From JAJAZB01 sp964244295 (GTDB taxonomy: Bacteria; Bacteroidota; Bacteroidia; Cytophagales; Spirosomataceae): DNA of 64,000 nucleotides. The position numbers and the translations under genes were made by a program. The notes under the pieces were generated by a model, which searched no databases, was not told where the DNA came from, and worked only from the letters and a program-made list of their open reading frames with translations. The stretch spans positions 1-64,000 of the forward strand of contig CAXTIG010000013.1 of NCBI GenBank assembly GCA_964244295.1, in the 5' to 3' direction. This document shows, piece by piece, positions 1-9,591 of the stretch (the first letter of the stretch is position 1; each line of letters starts with the position of its first letter).

Positions 1-56
1 CCATGGGTGGTCAAGTTAACGATTGCATACTTGACACACTTTACTGAACACTCTCC

Positions 57-102
57 TCAATCACCCAATCACTCCCTCACTCAATCACTCAATCACTCAA
101 TT
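57..102. repeat. G-less tandem tract before first gene
   Basis: This short tract is built from imperfect repeats of a CAATCACT-like unit and contains no G. It ends 4 nt before the ATG at 107. In composition and position it matches the 3' arms of the hairpins found before other genes here (for example 8360-8383 and 9554-9575). I infer that a matching C-poor 5' arm lies at or beyond the left edge; it is not visible in the 56 bases to the left. Confidence 0.5.
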
Positions 103-106
103 AAAA

Positions 107-1450
107 ATGCCCGCAACCATCCTCATCCTCGACGACGAAGACCGCCTCCGCCAACTCCTGGCCCGGCTACTCAGCCTCGAAGGCTACCGGGTGCTCGAAG
201 CGCCCAACGTGCGCAGCGGCCTGCAAATTCTGGAACGGGAGGAGGAAATCCACGTCGTGCTCAGCGATGTCAAACTGCCCGACGGCAACGGCGTGGAACT
301 GAGTGGCCGCATCAAAGCCGCGCATCCCTCCACCGAAATCATCGTGCTCACCGCCTACGGCACCATCGCCGACGGCGTGGCGGCCATTAAAAACGGGGCT
401 TTCGACTACCTGACAAAAGGCGACGACAACGACAAAATCATCCCGCTCGTGGCGCGGGCGGTCGAGAAAGCGACGCTGCAATTCCGCATCCGGGCGCTGG
501 AGGCGAAGGTGGACCAGCGCTTCGGCTTCGAGCGGGTCATCGGCGAATCGCTGGGCCTGAAGCGGGCCGTGGAGTTGGCCCGTAAAGTGGCCGCCACCGA
601 CACCACCGTGCTGCTAACCGGCGAAACCGGCGTGGGGAAGGAAGTCTTCGCGCAGGCCATTCACCAGGCCAGTCCGAGGCGGGCGGGGGCGTTCGTGGCG
701 CTCAATTGCAGCGCCTTGAGCAAGGACATTCTCGAAAGCGAACTCTTCGGCCACCGCGCCGGGGCTTTTACCGGGGCCACCCGCGACCAAAAAGGGCTGT
801 TCGAAGAAGCCAACAAGGGGACGATTTTTCTGGACGAAATTGGCGAAGTACCGCCCGATTTGCAGGCCAAGCTGCTGCGCGTGCTCGAAACCCACGAGTT
901 CCTCCGCGTGGGCGATACCAAACCCACCCGCGTGGACGTGCGCGTACTCGCCGCTACCAACCGCGCCCTCGAAGCCGAGGCCACCGCCGGTACCTTCCGG
1001 CTCGATTTGTACTACCGGCTCTCGGTGTTTTCGATTGAAATTCCACCGCTGCGCGAACGTCGCGAGGACATCCCGCTGCTGGCGGCGCAGTTTATCGGCC
1101 AGGAAGCCCGCAAACTCGGCAAGCGCGATGTGCGGCTGGGCGCGGCGTTTCTGGAAACCTTGCAGGCCCACCCCTGGAAGGGCAACGTGCGCGAGTTGAA
1201 AAACATCATCGAGCGGGCCGTTATCCTCGCCGACGGGCCGGAACTCAGCCCCGACCTGCTGCCTTTCGGTGGGCGGACGGCGGGAAGCGAACCAGCCCCG
1301 ACCCTCGACCTGGCGAGCGTCGAGCGTTGGCACATTCAGCGGGTACTCACCCACACCAACGGCAACAAAACCGAAGCCGCCCGCCTGCTCGGAATTGGCC
1401 TGACGACGCTGTACGCGAAAATTAAGGAGTATGGGTTAGGGGAAAGGTGA
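107..1450 (+). CDS. Sigma-54-dependent (NtrC-family) response regulator
   Basis: This is a cytoplasmic transcription activator of 447 residues, the usual length for the family. The receiver domain (about 5-120) has the acidic pair D9/D10, phospho-acceptor D54 in LSDVKLPDG and the conserved K104. The AAA+ domain has Walker A GETGVGKE (172-179), the sigma-54 contact loop GAFTGA (219-224) and Walker B IFLDEI (240-245). A Fis-type helix-turn-helix closes the protein (about 410-445, NKTEAARLLGIGLTTLYAKI). It heads the kdp cluster, and the two sensor genes lie at the far end, so it probably replaces the OmpR-type KdpE. Family assignment is firm; the link to kdp is inferred from position. Confidence 0.93.
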   Translation: MPATILILDDEDRLRQLLARLLSLEGYRVLEAPNVRSGLQILEREEEIHVVLSDVKLPDGNGVELSGRIKAAHPSTEIIVLTAYGTIADGVAAIKNGAFDYLTKGDDNDKIIPLVARAVEKATLQFRIRALEAKVDQRFGFERVIGESLGLKRAVELARKVAATDTTVLLTGETGVGKEVFAQAIHQASPRRAGAFVALNCSALSKDILESELFGHRAGAFTGATRDQKGLFEEANKGTIFLDEIGEVPPDLQAKLLRVLETHEFLRVGDTKPTRVDVRVLAATNRALEAEATAGTFRLDLYYRLSVFSIEIPPLRERREDIPLLAAQFIGQEARKLGKRDVRLGAAFLETLQAHPWKGNVRELKNIIERAVILADGPELSPDLLPFGGRTAGSEPAPTLDLASVERWHIQRVLTHTNGNKTEAARLLGIGLTTLYAKIKEYGLGER

Positions 1451-1471
1451 TCCGAAAAGCCTCTAAGTCCC

Positions 1472-1669
1472 CGTCATTGCGAGCGAAGGTTGAAGAATCG
1501 AGCGAGGCAATGATTTTCAACCGGAGCGCGGCAATCCCCTGCCGGAGACCAAGAGAGTAAATAACCAAGCGCCTCGCCCGATGCTCTTTTGGTCTTCGGG
1601 AGGGGATTGCTTCGCTCCGGTGACTGTCCCTCGCTCCGCTCGTTTCAGCCACCTCCGCTCGCAATGACG
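1472..1669. repeat. Palindromic repeat, CGTCATTGCGAGCG type
   Basis: The ends are a perfect 14-bp inverted pair, CGTCATTGCGAGCG and CGCTCGCAATGACG. Inside lies a second pair, GCAATCCCCTGCCGGAGACC against GGTCTTCGGGAGGGGATTGC, with a few mismatches. A second copy is at 41215-41428. The gap from 1451 to 1851 otherwise holds only another hairpin (1776-1821) and no supported gene. This looks like a dispersed, non-coding, REP/MITE-like element. Confidence 0.85.
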
Positions 1670-1775
1670 CCAAAGTGGAGGTAAGGGGTCCTTCCATTTC
1701 CGAAAACCGCTTTCCATTTCCGAAGGGTTTTCAGAGAACGAAAAGCTCGTCAGAAGCTCAAGTCTCTGATTTTCA

Positions 1776-1821
1776 ACCATTAAAAAGTTCGCTTCAAAAA
1801 AGGCACGGGCTTTTTAATGGT
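1776..1821. repeat. Hairpin upstream of kdp small ORFs
   Basis: A perfect 12-bp inverted repeat (ACCATTAAAAAG at 1776-1787, CTTTTTAATGGT at 1810-1821) encloses a 22-nt loop. It ends 30 nt before the proposed GTG start at 1852. It could be a terminator-like or mRNA-processing stem. Its arms do not follow the strict C-less/G-less pattern of the other hairpins. Confidence 0.6.
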
Positions 1822-1851
1822 TCTGGCACAACTAAACTACTTCCCAAACCC

Positions 1852-1944
1852 GTGGACATCGTCGTCATCCTCGCCCTTTTCGCCAGTGGCCTTCTGTGCT
1901 TCTGGCTGTTTTACAAAGCCATCGACTTTTTTGAAACCATCTGA
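1852..1944 (+). CDS. Putative 30-aa membrane peptide of kdp operon
   Basis: A short frame with a GTG start encodes about 30 residues: one hydrophobic helix (IVVILALFASGLLCFWLF) followed by YKAIDFFETI. The stop is 5 nt before kdpF. The frame stays open upstream to an ATG at 1675, but that part crosses the hairpin and looks non-coding, so I prefer GTG 1852, where hydrophobic coding begins. Size, single helix and position match KdpF-like accessory peptides, but the sequence is not KdpF itself, which follows. A role in stabilising the Kdp complex is inference only. Confidence 0.5.
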   Translation: MDIVVILALFASGLLCFWLFYKAIDFFETI

Positions 1945-1949
1945 TCACC

Positions 1950-2030
1950 ATGTTTCTCGCCCTGTTTTTTCTTTCCATCCTCGTCTTTGGCTACATGCTG
2001 TACGTGCTCGTCAAGCCGGAGCGATTTTAA
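1950..2030 (+). CDS. kdpF: KdpF, small subunit of K+-transporting ATPase
   Basis: This 26-residue peptide starts MFLALFFLSILVFGYMLY and ends VKPERF. That fits KdpF: one transmembrane helix, a conserved Gly-Tyr in the helix, and a basic/acidic aromatic C-terminus (compare the ...EAF/ERF endings in the family). It lies between the 30-aa peptide and kdpA, the canonical kdpF position. KdpF is known to stabilise the KdpABC complex in the inner membrane. The ATG is the only plausible start. Confidence 0.82.
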   Translation: MFLALFFLSILVFGYMLYVLVKPERF

Positions 2031-2039
2031 ATCACCAAT

Positions 2040-2164
2040 CTGTCATCCTGAACGCAGCGAAGGAACCCGTTGGACTATCGGACAGTCAGCGGTAAGCGAC
2101 CGCTGAATCACCGGCCAACTGCTCGGTGATCCAACGAGTTCCTTCGCTCCGCTCAGGATGACAG
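2040..2164. repeat. Palindromic repeat, CTGTCATCCTGA type
   Basis: The inverted ends are CTGTCATCCTGA and TCAGGATGACAG, with further internal complementarity (GCGAAGGAAC against GTTCCTTCGC). It fills the gap between kdpF and kdpA, so it should be transcribed with the operon. Related elements are at 6018-6137 and 38280-38408. Confidence 0.85.
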
Positions 2165-2196
2165 TTCTGTCCACTACTAACTAACCAAAACTAACA

Positions 2197-3936
2197 ATGA
2201 CAACCGAAGTACTGGGCGTCGTGGCGATGTTTCTGCTGACGGTGCTGCTGGCCTACCCACTGGGCCGGTACATCGCGAAGGTGTTTCGCGGCGAAAAAAA
2301 TGCCCTCGATTTTATGGCCCCGCTGGAGCGCCTGATTTACCGGCTGGGCGGCGTGGACCCGACCCGGCAAATGACCTGGAAAGATCACCTGCTGGCCCTG
2401 CTCACCATCAACCTGGTGTGGTTTGTCTACGGCTTTTTCATGCTGCTCTTCCAGGGCAGTCTGCCGCTCAACCCCGACGGCAATGCCTCGCAAACGCCCG
2501 ACCTGGCTTTCAACACAGTGATTAGTTTCATCGTCAACTGCAACCTGCAACACTATTCGGGCGAATCGGGTCTGACCTACCTCACCCAAACGGCGGTGGT
2601 GATGTTCTTCCAATTCGTATCGGCGGCGGCGGGGATTGCGGCGATGGTGGTGGTGCTCAACGCCCTGCAAACCCGCGTTTCGACCCAACTGGGCAACTTT
2701 TACGAGTATTTCGTCAAAAGCATCACCCGGCTTTTGCTGCCGCTTTCGCTGGTGGTGGGGATTTTTCTGGCTTTCAACGGCACGCCCACCAGCTACGCAG
2801 GCAAAGACCCCATCGTGACGCTGCAAGGCGACTCGGTGCAGGTGTCGCGCGGTCCGGCGGCGGCCATGATTGCCATCAAACAACTCGGCACCAACGGCGG
2901 CGGCTGGTTTGGCGTCAACTCGGCGCACCCGCTCGAAAACCCGAACTACCTCACCAACGTGGTGGAGAATATCTGCATCATCCTTGTCCCGATTGCGCTC
3001 GTATTTGCGCTCGGCTTTTACCTCAATCGCCGCCGGCTGGCCTGGGTCGTCTTTGGGGTGATGACCGTTGGGTTTCTAGGCCTGCTGGTCACCTCGCTCA
3101 ATGCCGAGTTGAACGGCAATCCGGCCATCGACAAACTAGGCATCGCCCAGAGTCTGGGTAGCATGGAAGGCAAGGAAGTACGGTTGGGGGCGGCGGCTTC
3201 GGCCTACTGGGGCATCACCACCACGGCCACCTCCAACGGCTCGGTCAACGCCATGCACGACTCGATGACGCCGCTTTCGGGTGCCATGCAGCTGCTCGAC
3301 ATGATGATCAACGCCTTCTACGGCGGCGTGGGCGTGGGCTTTTTGAACTTCTTTATTTTCCTCATCATCGCCGTCTTTATTTCGGGCCTGATGGTGGGCC
3401 GCACCCCGGAATTTTTGGGGCGAAAAGTAGAAGCGCGGGAAATGAAAATCGCCTCGCTGGTCGCCATCCTGCACCCCTTCCTGATTCTGGTCGGCACGGC
3501 CATCGCCAGCTACCTCGCCAGCGTGGATGCCAACATGGGGGCCTGGTACCTCAGCTCCGACGGCTCGCCGATGAAGGCCACGGGCTGGCTGAACAACCCC
3601 GGTTTCCACGGCTTTAGCGAAATGTTGTACGAGTACACCTCGGCCTCGGCCAACAACGGCTCGGGCTTCGAGGGCCTGGGCGACAACAATCCGTTCTGGA
3701 ATTTCACCTCCGGAATCGTGCTGATTCTGAGCCGCTACCTGCCCATCGTTGGGCCAATCGCCATTGCGGGGCTGCTGGCGCAGAAAAAGTACATCCCCGA
3801 ATCGGCGGGTACGCTCCGCACCGACACGGGTACGTTCGGGCTGGTGACCTTCGCCGTGATTGTCATCATCGCCGCTCTGGCTTTTTTCCCGGCCCTCGCG
3901 CTGGGGCCGCTGGCGGAGTATTTCACCTTGAAATAA
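2197..3936 (+). CDS. kdpA: KdpA, K+-binding channel subunit
   Basis: KdpA is the inner-membrane, channel-like subunit of the high-affinity K+ pump KdpFABC (SKT superfamily). The 579-residue product is mostly hydrophobic helices. The four pore regions are visible: FIVNCNLQHYSGE, the hallmark QLGTNGGGWFGVNSAHP, a third around TPLSGAMQLLDMM, and SANNGSGFEGLGDNNPFWN. Length fits the family (about 560-580). The ATG at 2197 precedes a normal first helix. kdpB follows 42 nt later. Assignment is firm. Confidence 0.97.
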   Translation: MTTEVLGVVAMFLLTVLLAYPLGRYIAKVFRGEKNALDFMAPLERLIYRLGGVDPTRQMTWKDHLLALLTINLVWFVYGFFMLLFQGSLPLNPDGNASQTPDLAFNTVISFIVNCNLQHYSGESGLTYLTQTAVVMFFQFVSAAAGIAAMVVVLNALQTRVSTQLGNFYEYFVKSITRLLLPLSLVVGIFLAFNGTPTSYAGKDPIVTLQGDSVQVSRGPAAAMIAIKQLGTNGGGWFGVNSAHPLENPNYLTNVVENICIILVPIALVFALGFYLNRRRLAWVVFGVMTVGFLGLLVTSLNAELNGNPAIDKLGIAQSLGSMEGKEVRLGAAASAYWGITTTATSNGSVNAMHDSMTPLSGAMQLLDMMINAFYGGVGVGFLNFFIFLIIAVFISGLMVGRTPEFLGRKVEAREMKIASLVAILHPFLILVGTAIASYLASVDANMGAWYLSSDGSPMKATGWLNNPGFHGFSEMLYEYTSASANNGSGFEGLGDNNPFWNFTSGIVLILSRYLPIVGPIAIAGLLAQKKYIPESAGTLRTDTGTFGLVTFAVIVIIAALAFFPALALGPLAEYFTLK

Positions 3937-3978
3937 CCAGGTACGGAAAATTTCCGCCCTCTTTTTCTTTCTCAACTC

Positions 3979-6003
<2,025 letters not shown>

Positions 6004-6017
6004 AAACTGTAAGCCAG

Positions 6018-6137
6018 TTGTCATCCCGACGAAGGAGGGATCTCGTCGGAATGCCAGACCGCTGGCCGATGACCCATCGTAGCCAGCAGCCAACTACTCG
6101 GTAGTCCGACGAGATCCCTCCTTCGTCGGGATGACAA
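6018..6137. repeat. Palindromic repeat, TTGTCATCCCGAC type
   Basis: The arms begin TTGTCATCCCGAC (6018-6030) and end GTCGGGATGACAA (6125-6137). Complementarity extends inward through GAAGGAGGGATCTCGTCGGA against TCCGACGAGATCCCTCCTTC. It sits 14 nt after kdpB, within the operon, and belongs to the same family as 38280-38408. Confidence 0.88.
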
Positions 6138-6155
6138 TAAAAAAAACCAAAAACC

Positions 6156-6272
6156 ATGAATCCGAACGACCGACACCACCAGCCAGACCCCACGGTGGTC
6201 AAAACCAAACTCATCGCCCTCGGTACGGCCCTCCTGACGGGTCTGGCCCTCCTCGTTCATTTCGCCCAATAA
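6156..6272 (+). CDS. Putative 38-aa membrane peptide between kdpB and kdpC
   Basis: An ATG-started frame encodes 38 residues: a hydrophilic, His-rich N-terminus (MNPNDRHHQPDPTVVKTK) and one transmembrane helix (LIALGTALLTGLALLVHFAQ). It lies in the gap between kdpB and kdpC, just after a palindromic repeat. I do not recognise the family. The soluble-head/single-helix layout and the location suggest an accessory peptide of the Kdp complex, which is inference. A non-coding explanation remains possible because the frame is short. Confidence 0.5.
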   Translation: MNPNDRHHQPDPTVVKTKLIALGTALLTGLALLVHFAQ

Positions 6273-6309
6273 ACCACTTGGTTTCAAAACCAGGGTTTTT
6301 AAAAAAAGT

Positions 6310-6383
6310 AAAAACAAGAAATGCAAAATAAGAAATGTAGAAGTCTGATTTTCAAAATTTTACATTTTCCATTTCTTGTTTTT
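6310..6383. repeat. Hairpin just upstream of kdpC
   Basis: A perfect 14-bp inverted pair (AAAAACAAGAAATG at 6310-6323, CATTTCTTGTTTTT at 6370-6383) ends 17 nt before the kdpC ATG. Between the arms are weaker matches (AAATGTAGAA against TTTTACATTT). The 5' arm is A/G-rich with one C and the 3' arm T/C-rich with one G, as in the other pre-start hairpins. Confidence 0.7.
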
Positions 6384-6400
6384 CATTAACCTTTGCCTCA

Positions 6401-6964
6401 ATGAAAAATCACCTTTCTCCGGCCCTTCGCCTCACGCTCGTGCTGCTGGTGTTGCTGGCCGTTTTGTATCCGCTGCTTGTCGCCGCCATCGGCAAACTCG
6501 CCCCCGGTGGTGGCGGTGGCGAAACGATTTCCGTCAACGGAAAAGTCGTGGGCTACGCGCTCGTCGGCCAGAATTTCAGCGAAGACCGCTACTTCAATTC
6601 CCGCCCTTCGGCGGTGGGCTACAACGCGGCGGGTTCGGGCGGCAGCAACAAAGGCCCCTCCAACCCCGATTACCTCGCCACCGTGCAGGCCCGCATCGAC
6701 ACGTTTCTGGTGCATAACCCCGGCGTGACGAAGGAACAAATCCCCGCCGAACTGGTGACGGCCTCCGGCTCCGGCCTCGACCCCGACCTGTCGCCCGCCG
6801 CCGCGAAAATTCAGGTGGCCCGCGTTGCTAAAATCCGGGGTATTTCGGAGGAAAAAGTAGCGCAACTCGTCGAGGCCCAAACGGAAGGTCCGCTGCTCGG
6901 CTTGTTCGGCCCGGCGAAAGTGAACGTGCTGAAACTGAACGTGGCGCTCGACGCGCTGAAGTAA
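6401..6964 (+). CDS. kdpC: KdpC, K+-transporting ATPase C subunit
   Basis: This 187-residue protein has one N-terminal transmembrane helix (about 10-31, LTLVLLVLLAVLYPLLVAAI) and a periplasmic domain with the family signatures GQNFSEDRYFNSRPSA, GGSNKGPSNPDY and SGSGLDPDLSPAAA. The motif RVAKIRGISEEKV is also present. KdpC is required for pump function and is thought to aid K+ affinity or assembly. It is preceded by a hairpin and followed about 140 nt later by a porin-like gene on the same strand. Assignment is firm. Confidence 0.96.
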   Translation: MKNHLSPALRLTLVLLVLLAVLYPLLVAAIGKLAPGGGGGETISVNGKVVGYALVGQNFSEDRYFNSRPSAVGYNAAGSGGSNKGPSNPDYLATVQARIDTFLVHNPGVTKEQIPAELVTASGSGLDPDLSPAAAKIQVARVAKIRGISEEKVAQLVEAQTEGPLLGLFGPAKVNVLKLNVALDALK

Positions 6965-7103
6965 CCTGCCCCCGTCGGGCGGCTTGCGTGGGTAGCGCGT
7001 AGGGCCGTCCGGCGGGTGGAGCCAAGCCGCCAACTTTCGGCGACCGACTTCACCACCCGGTTGCTATCCATCCTTTTTGCAACAAAACCCGTCCCAACTT
7101 CCC

Positions 7104-8324
7104 GTGAAAAAATTAATTTTTGGCGCAGCCCTGGCTGCCGCTCCAATCTTTGCGGCGTTTTCACAAACCACCGGCACACCGCCCGCCGACACCCTCAAGG
7201 CAACCGTCCCAACGGAGGCCGCCGCCGAAGCCACGCCCGCCAAATTCACCTTTTCGGGTTATTTGGACACCTATTATTTTGGTAATTTCAACAGCCCACC
7301 CGACCGGCTAAACACCGGGATTGGCGGCGGAGCGCGGGCTTTCGACCAACGCGCGGGCCAGTTTGGCATCGGGCTGGTGCAGGGCAAAGCCACGTACTCG
7401 TCCGACAAAGTCGACGCGGTATTTGACCTCACCTTCGGCCCCTTCGCCGATTTGGGCAACTACGGCAACGTGTTTTCGCTCAACAGCGGGGCGGGTACCT
7501 CCACGTCGCTGGCCATCAAGCAAGCCTACGTCACGCTGAAAGCCTCGCCTAAGCTGAGTTTTACGGCGGGCCAGTTCGGAACGCACATCGGCTACGAAGT
7601 CATCGACGCGCCAGTCAACTACAACTATTCGCTGTCGAACCTCTTCAACAACGGGCCGTTTTACCACATCGGTTTGAAAGCGCAGTACGCTTTCAGCGAC
7701 CGGGCCTACCTGATGCTGGGCGTGGTCAACAACATTGACCGGATTTACGACAACAACCGCGCGAAGGGCTTCATCGCCCAACTGTTCGTCAGCCCGGCCA
7801 AAGGCTGGAACGTGTACCTCAACACGGCCATCTCCAACGAAGCCGACCCGAAAGTGAACGGCAAAGACACGACGGGCACGTACGCGATTTACGACCTGAC
7901 GACGACCTACCAGATTACGGAAAAATTCCTCCTGGGATTGAACGCCGTAACCGGCTGGCAAAAAGGGAGTTATCAGTTGGGAGCAAATCCCTACGCGACG
8001 GGCACCAACGTGAGCAAATCGACCAATTGGGGCGGGTTGGCCGTGTACACCAACTACGCCTTCACGGGCAAATTTGGCCTCGGTGCCCGCTACGAATCCT
8101 TCGACAACACCGGCGGGGCGCGGGCCTTGCTGGCGGGCGATGGCAGCGGAGTAGCGGTCAACTCGCTTACCCTGACGGGCAACCTGACCTTAGCCGACGG
8201 CCACCTGCTGCTCAAGCCGGAGTTTCGGGTGGATAGCTACAGCAAGGCCAAGTTTATCGATGGCGACCAAAAGTCCGTAAAAAGCCAGTCGACGCTGGGT
8301 ATGGCCGCAATTTTTAAATTCTGA
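7104..8324 (+). CDS. Putative outer-membrane porin of kdp locus
   Basis: A GTG start gives a 406-residue protein with a clear signal peptide (KKLIFGAALAAAPIFAAFSQ). An upstream TTG at 7077 would add nine hydrophilic residues and spoil it. The mature part has alternating aromatic/hydrophobic strands, Gly/Asn turns (TFSGYLDTYYFGNFNSP) and a C-terminal phenylalanine (MAAIFKF), the mark of an outer-membrane beta-barrel. It resembles the putative porin (BBP2-like) family of Bacteroidota; I could not check this by search. Its place between kdpC and the Kdp sensors suggests it lets K+ cross the outer membrane under the same control, which is inference. Confidence 0.8.
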   Translation: MKKLIFGAALAAAPIFAAFSQTTGTPPADTLKATVPTEAAAEATPAKFTFSGYLDTYYFGNFNSPPDRLNTGIGGGARAFDQRAGQFGIGLVQGKATYSSDKVDAVFDLTFGPFADLGNYGNVFSLNSGAGTSTSLAIKQAYVTLKASPKLSFTAGQFGTHIGYEVIDAPVNYNYSLSNLFNNGPFYHIGLKAQYAFSDRAYLMLGVVNNIDRIYDNNRAKGFIAQLFVSPAKGWNVYLNTAISNEADPKVNGKDTTGTYAIYDLTTTYQITEKFLLGLNAVTGWQKGSYQLGANPYATGTNVSKSTNWGGLAVYTNYAFTGKFGLGARYESFDNTGGARALLAGDGSGVAVNSLTLTGNLTLADGHLLLKPEFRVDSYSKAKFIDGDQKSVKSQSTLGMAAIFKF

Positions 8325-8383
8325 GTGGTGAAGGGTGAATTGTGAAGGCGAACCCGTTACTTCACAATTCACCCTTCACCACT
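8324..8383. repeat. Perfect 24-bp hairpin between porin and KdpD-like gene
   Basis: The 24-bp arms (8324-8347 and 8360-8383) are perfectly inverted around a 12-nt loop. The 5' arm contains no C (begins AGTGGTGAAGGGTGAATT) and the 3' arm contains no G. The left arm begins in the porin stop codon and the right arm ends 12 nt before the next ATG, so the gap is almost entirely hairpin. There is no T-tract of terminator type. Confidence 0.88.
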
Positions 8384-8395
8384 TACCGCTTATCC

Positions 8396-9517
8396 ATGCC
8401 CGACCAATCGCAATCGGCCCAGCAGTTTTTAGACCTCATCAAACGTTCCCGGCGGGGGAAGTTTAAGGTGTACGTGGGCATGAGCGCGGGGGTGGGCAAA
8501 ACGTACCGGATGTTGCAGGAAGCCCGCGCCCTGCTCCGCAACGGGGTACACGTAAAAATCGGGTTCGTCGAAACGCACGGACGGGCCGAAACCGACGCGC
8601 AACTGGAAGGCCTGCCGCTAATTGCGCGCCGGAAGTTGTTTTACAAAAGCCGCGAACTGGAGGAAATGGACGTGCAGGCCATCATCCTGGCCCGCCCGGA
8701 AGTGGTGATTGTGGACGAACTCGCCCACACGAACCTGCCCGGTTCCAAAAACGAAAAACGCTGGCAGGACGTGCTGGAAATCCTCGACGCGGGCATCAGC
8801 GTGATTTCGGCGGTCAACATCCAGCACCTCGAAAGCCTCAACGACGAGGTGCGGGCCATCACCGGCATCGAAGTAACCGAGCGCGTACCCGACCACGTGC
8901 TGCACCAGGCCGACGAGGTGGTCAACATCGACCTCACCGCCGACGAACTCGTGGCCCGCCTCCGCGAGGGCAAGATTTACAAGCCCGACAAGGTGGAAAC
9001 GGCGCTGGGTAATTTTTTCCAGACCGACAAAATTCTGCAACTCCGCGAACTGGCCCTGAAGGAGGTAGCCGCCCTGGTGGTGCGAAAAATCGACGCCCTG
9101 CCCGCCGATACTCGTCACCGGCCCGAGCGGTTTCTGGCCTGCATCAGTTCCAACGAAAAAACCGCCCGCGCCGTGATTCGCAAAACCGCCCGGCTGGCCA
9201 GTTACTACGGCTCGGCCTGGCTGGTGCTCTACGTGCAAACGCCCCGCGAAGCCCCCGACCGCATCGCGCTGGCCGCCCAGCGGCACCTCATCAACAATTT
9301 CAAACTCGCCACCCAACTCGGCGCGGAGGTGGTGCAGGTGCAAAACCGCCACGTGCCCCAGGCCATCCTCGGCGTAGCCACCGAACGAAACATCACCACC
9401 GTGTGCATCGGCAAACCCCATTTTCGGCTCCTGCGCATCATCCTCAACACCTGGATTTTCAACGAACTCCTCAACCGCCTCAGCGAGTCGGAGGTGGATT
9501 TGATTATTCTTTCGTAG
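8396..9517 (+). CDS. KdpD input-domain protein lacking a kinase
   Basis: The 373 residues match only the N-terminal sensing part of KdpD. Seen: Walker A GMSAGVGKT (28-36), ETHGRAET, Walker B VVIVDELAHTNLPGS, and the conserved SAVNIQHLESLNDEV. A universal-stress-protein-like domain follows (about 250-373). There are no transmembrane segments, H-box or ATPase domain. The ATG at 8396 fits the start MPDQSQSAQQFLDLI. The histidine kinase is the next gene, 74 nt on. Known KdpD proteins carry both parts in one chain, so the sensor is split here. It probably signals by binding nucleotide, K+ or c-di-AMP and acting on the partner kinase, which is inference. Confidence 0.9.
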   Translation: MPDQSQSAQQFLDLIKRSRRGKFKVYVGMSAGVGKTYRMLQEARALLRNGVHVKIGFVETHGRAETDAQLEGLPLIARRKLFYKSRELEEMDVQAIILARPEVVIVDELAHTNLPGSKNEKRWQDVLEILDAGISVISAVNIQHLESLNDEVRAITGIEVTERVPDHVLHQADEVVNIDLTADELVARLREGKIYKPDKVETALGNFFQTDKILQLRELALKEVAALVVRKIDALPADTRHRPERFLACISSNEKTARAVIRKTARLASYYGSAWLVLYVQTPREAPDRIALAAQRHLINNFKLATQLGAEVVQVQNRHVPQAILGVATERNITTVCIGKPHFRLLRIILNTWIFNELLNRLSESEVDLIILS

Positions 9518-9575
9518 TGAAAAGATAAAAGTGAAAAGTTGGGATACCCCTGTCTTTTCACTTTTATCTTTTCAC
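9517..9575. repeat. Perfect 22-bp hairpin upstream of kinase gene
   Basis: Arms 9517-9538 and 9554-9575 are perfect 22-bp inverted repeats with a 15-nt loop. The 5' arm (GTGAAAAGATAAAAGTGAAA...) has no C and the 3' arm has no G. It begins at the stop of the upstream gene and ends 16 nt before the next ATG, repeating the architecture of 8324-8383 with an unrelated sequence. Confidence 0.88.
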
Positions 9576-9591
9576 TTTTCACTCCAAACCT

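Noticed and set aside
1472..1669. Palindrome considered as an insertion sequence remnant
   Set aside because: No transposase coding, no target duplication seen, and the copies are short and intergenic; a REP/MITE-like element is the better description.
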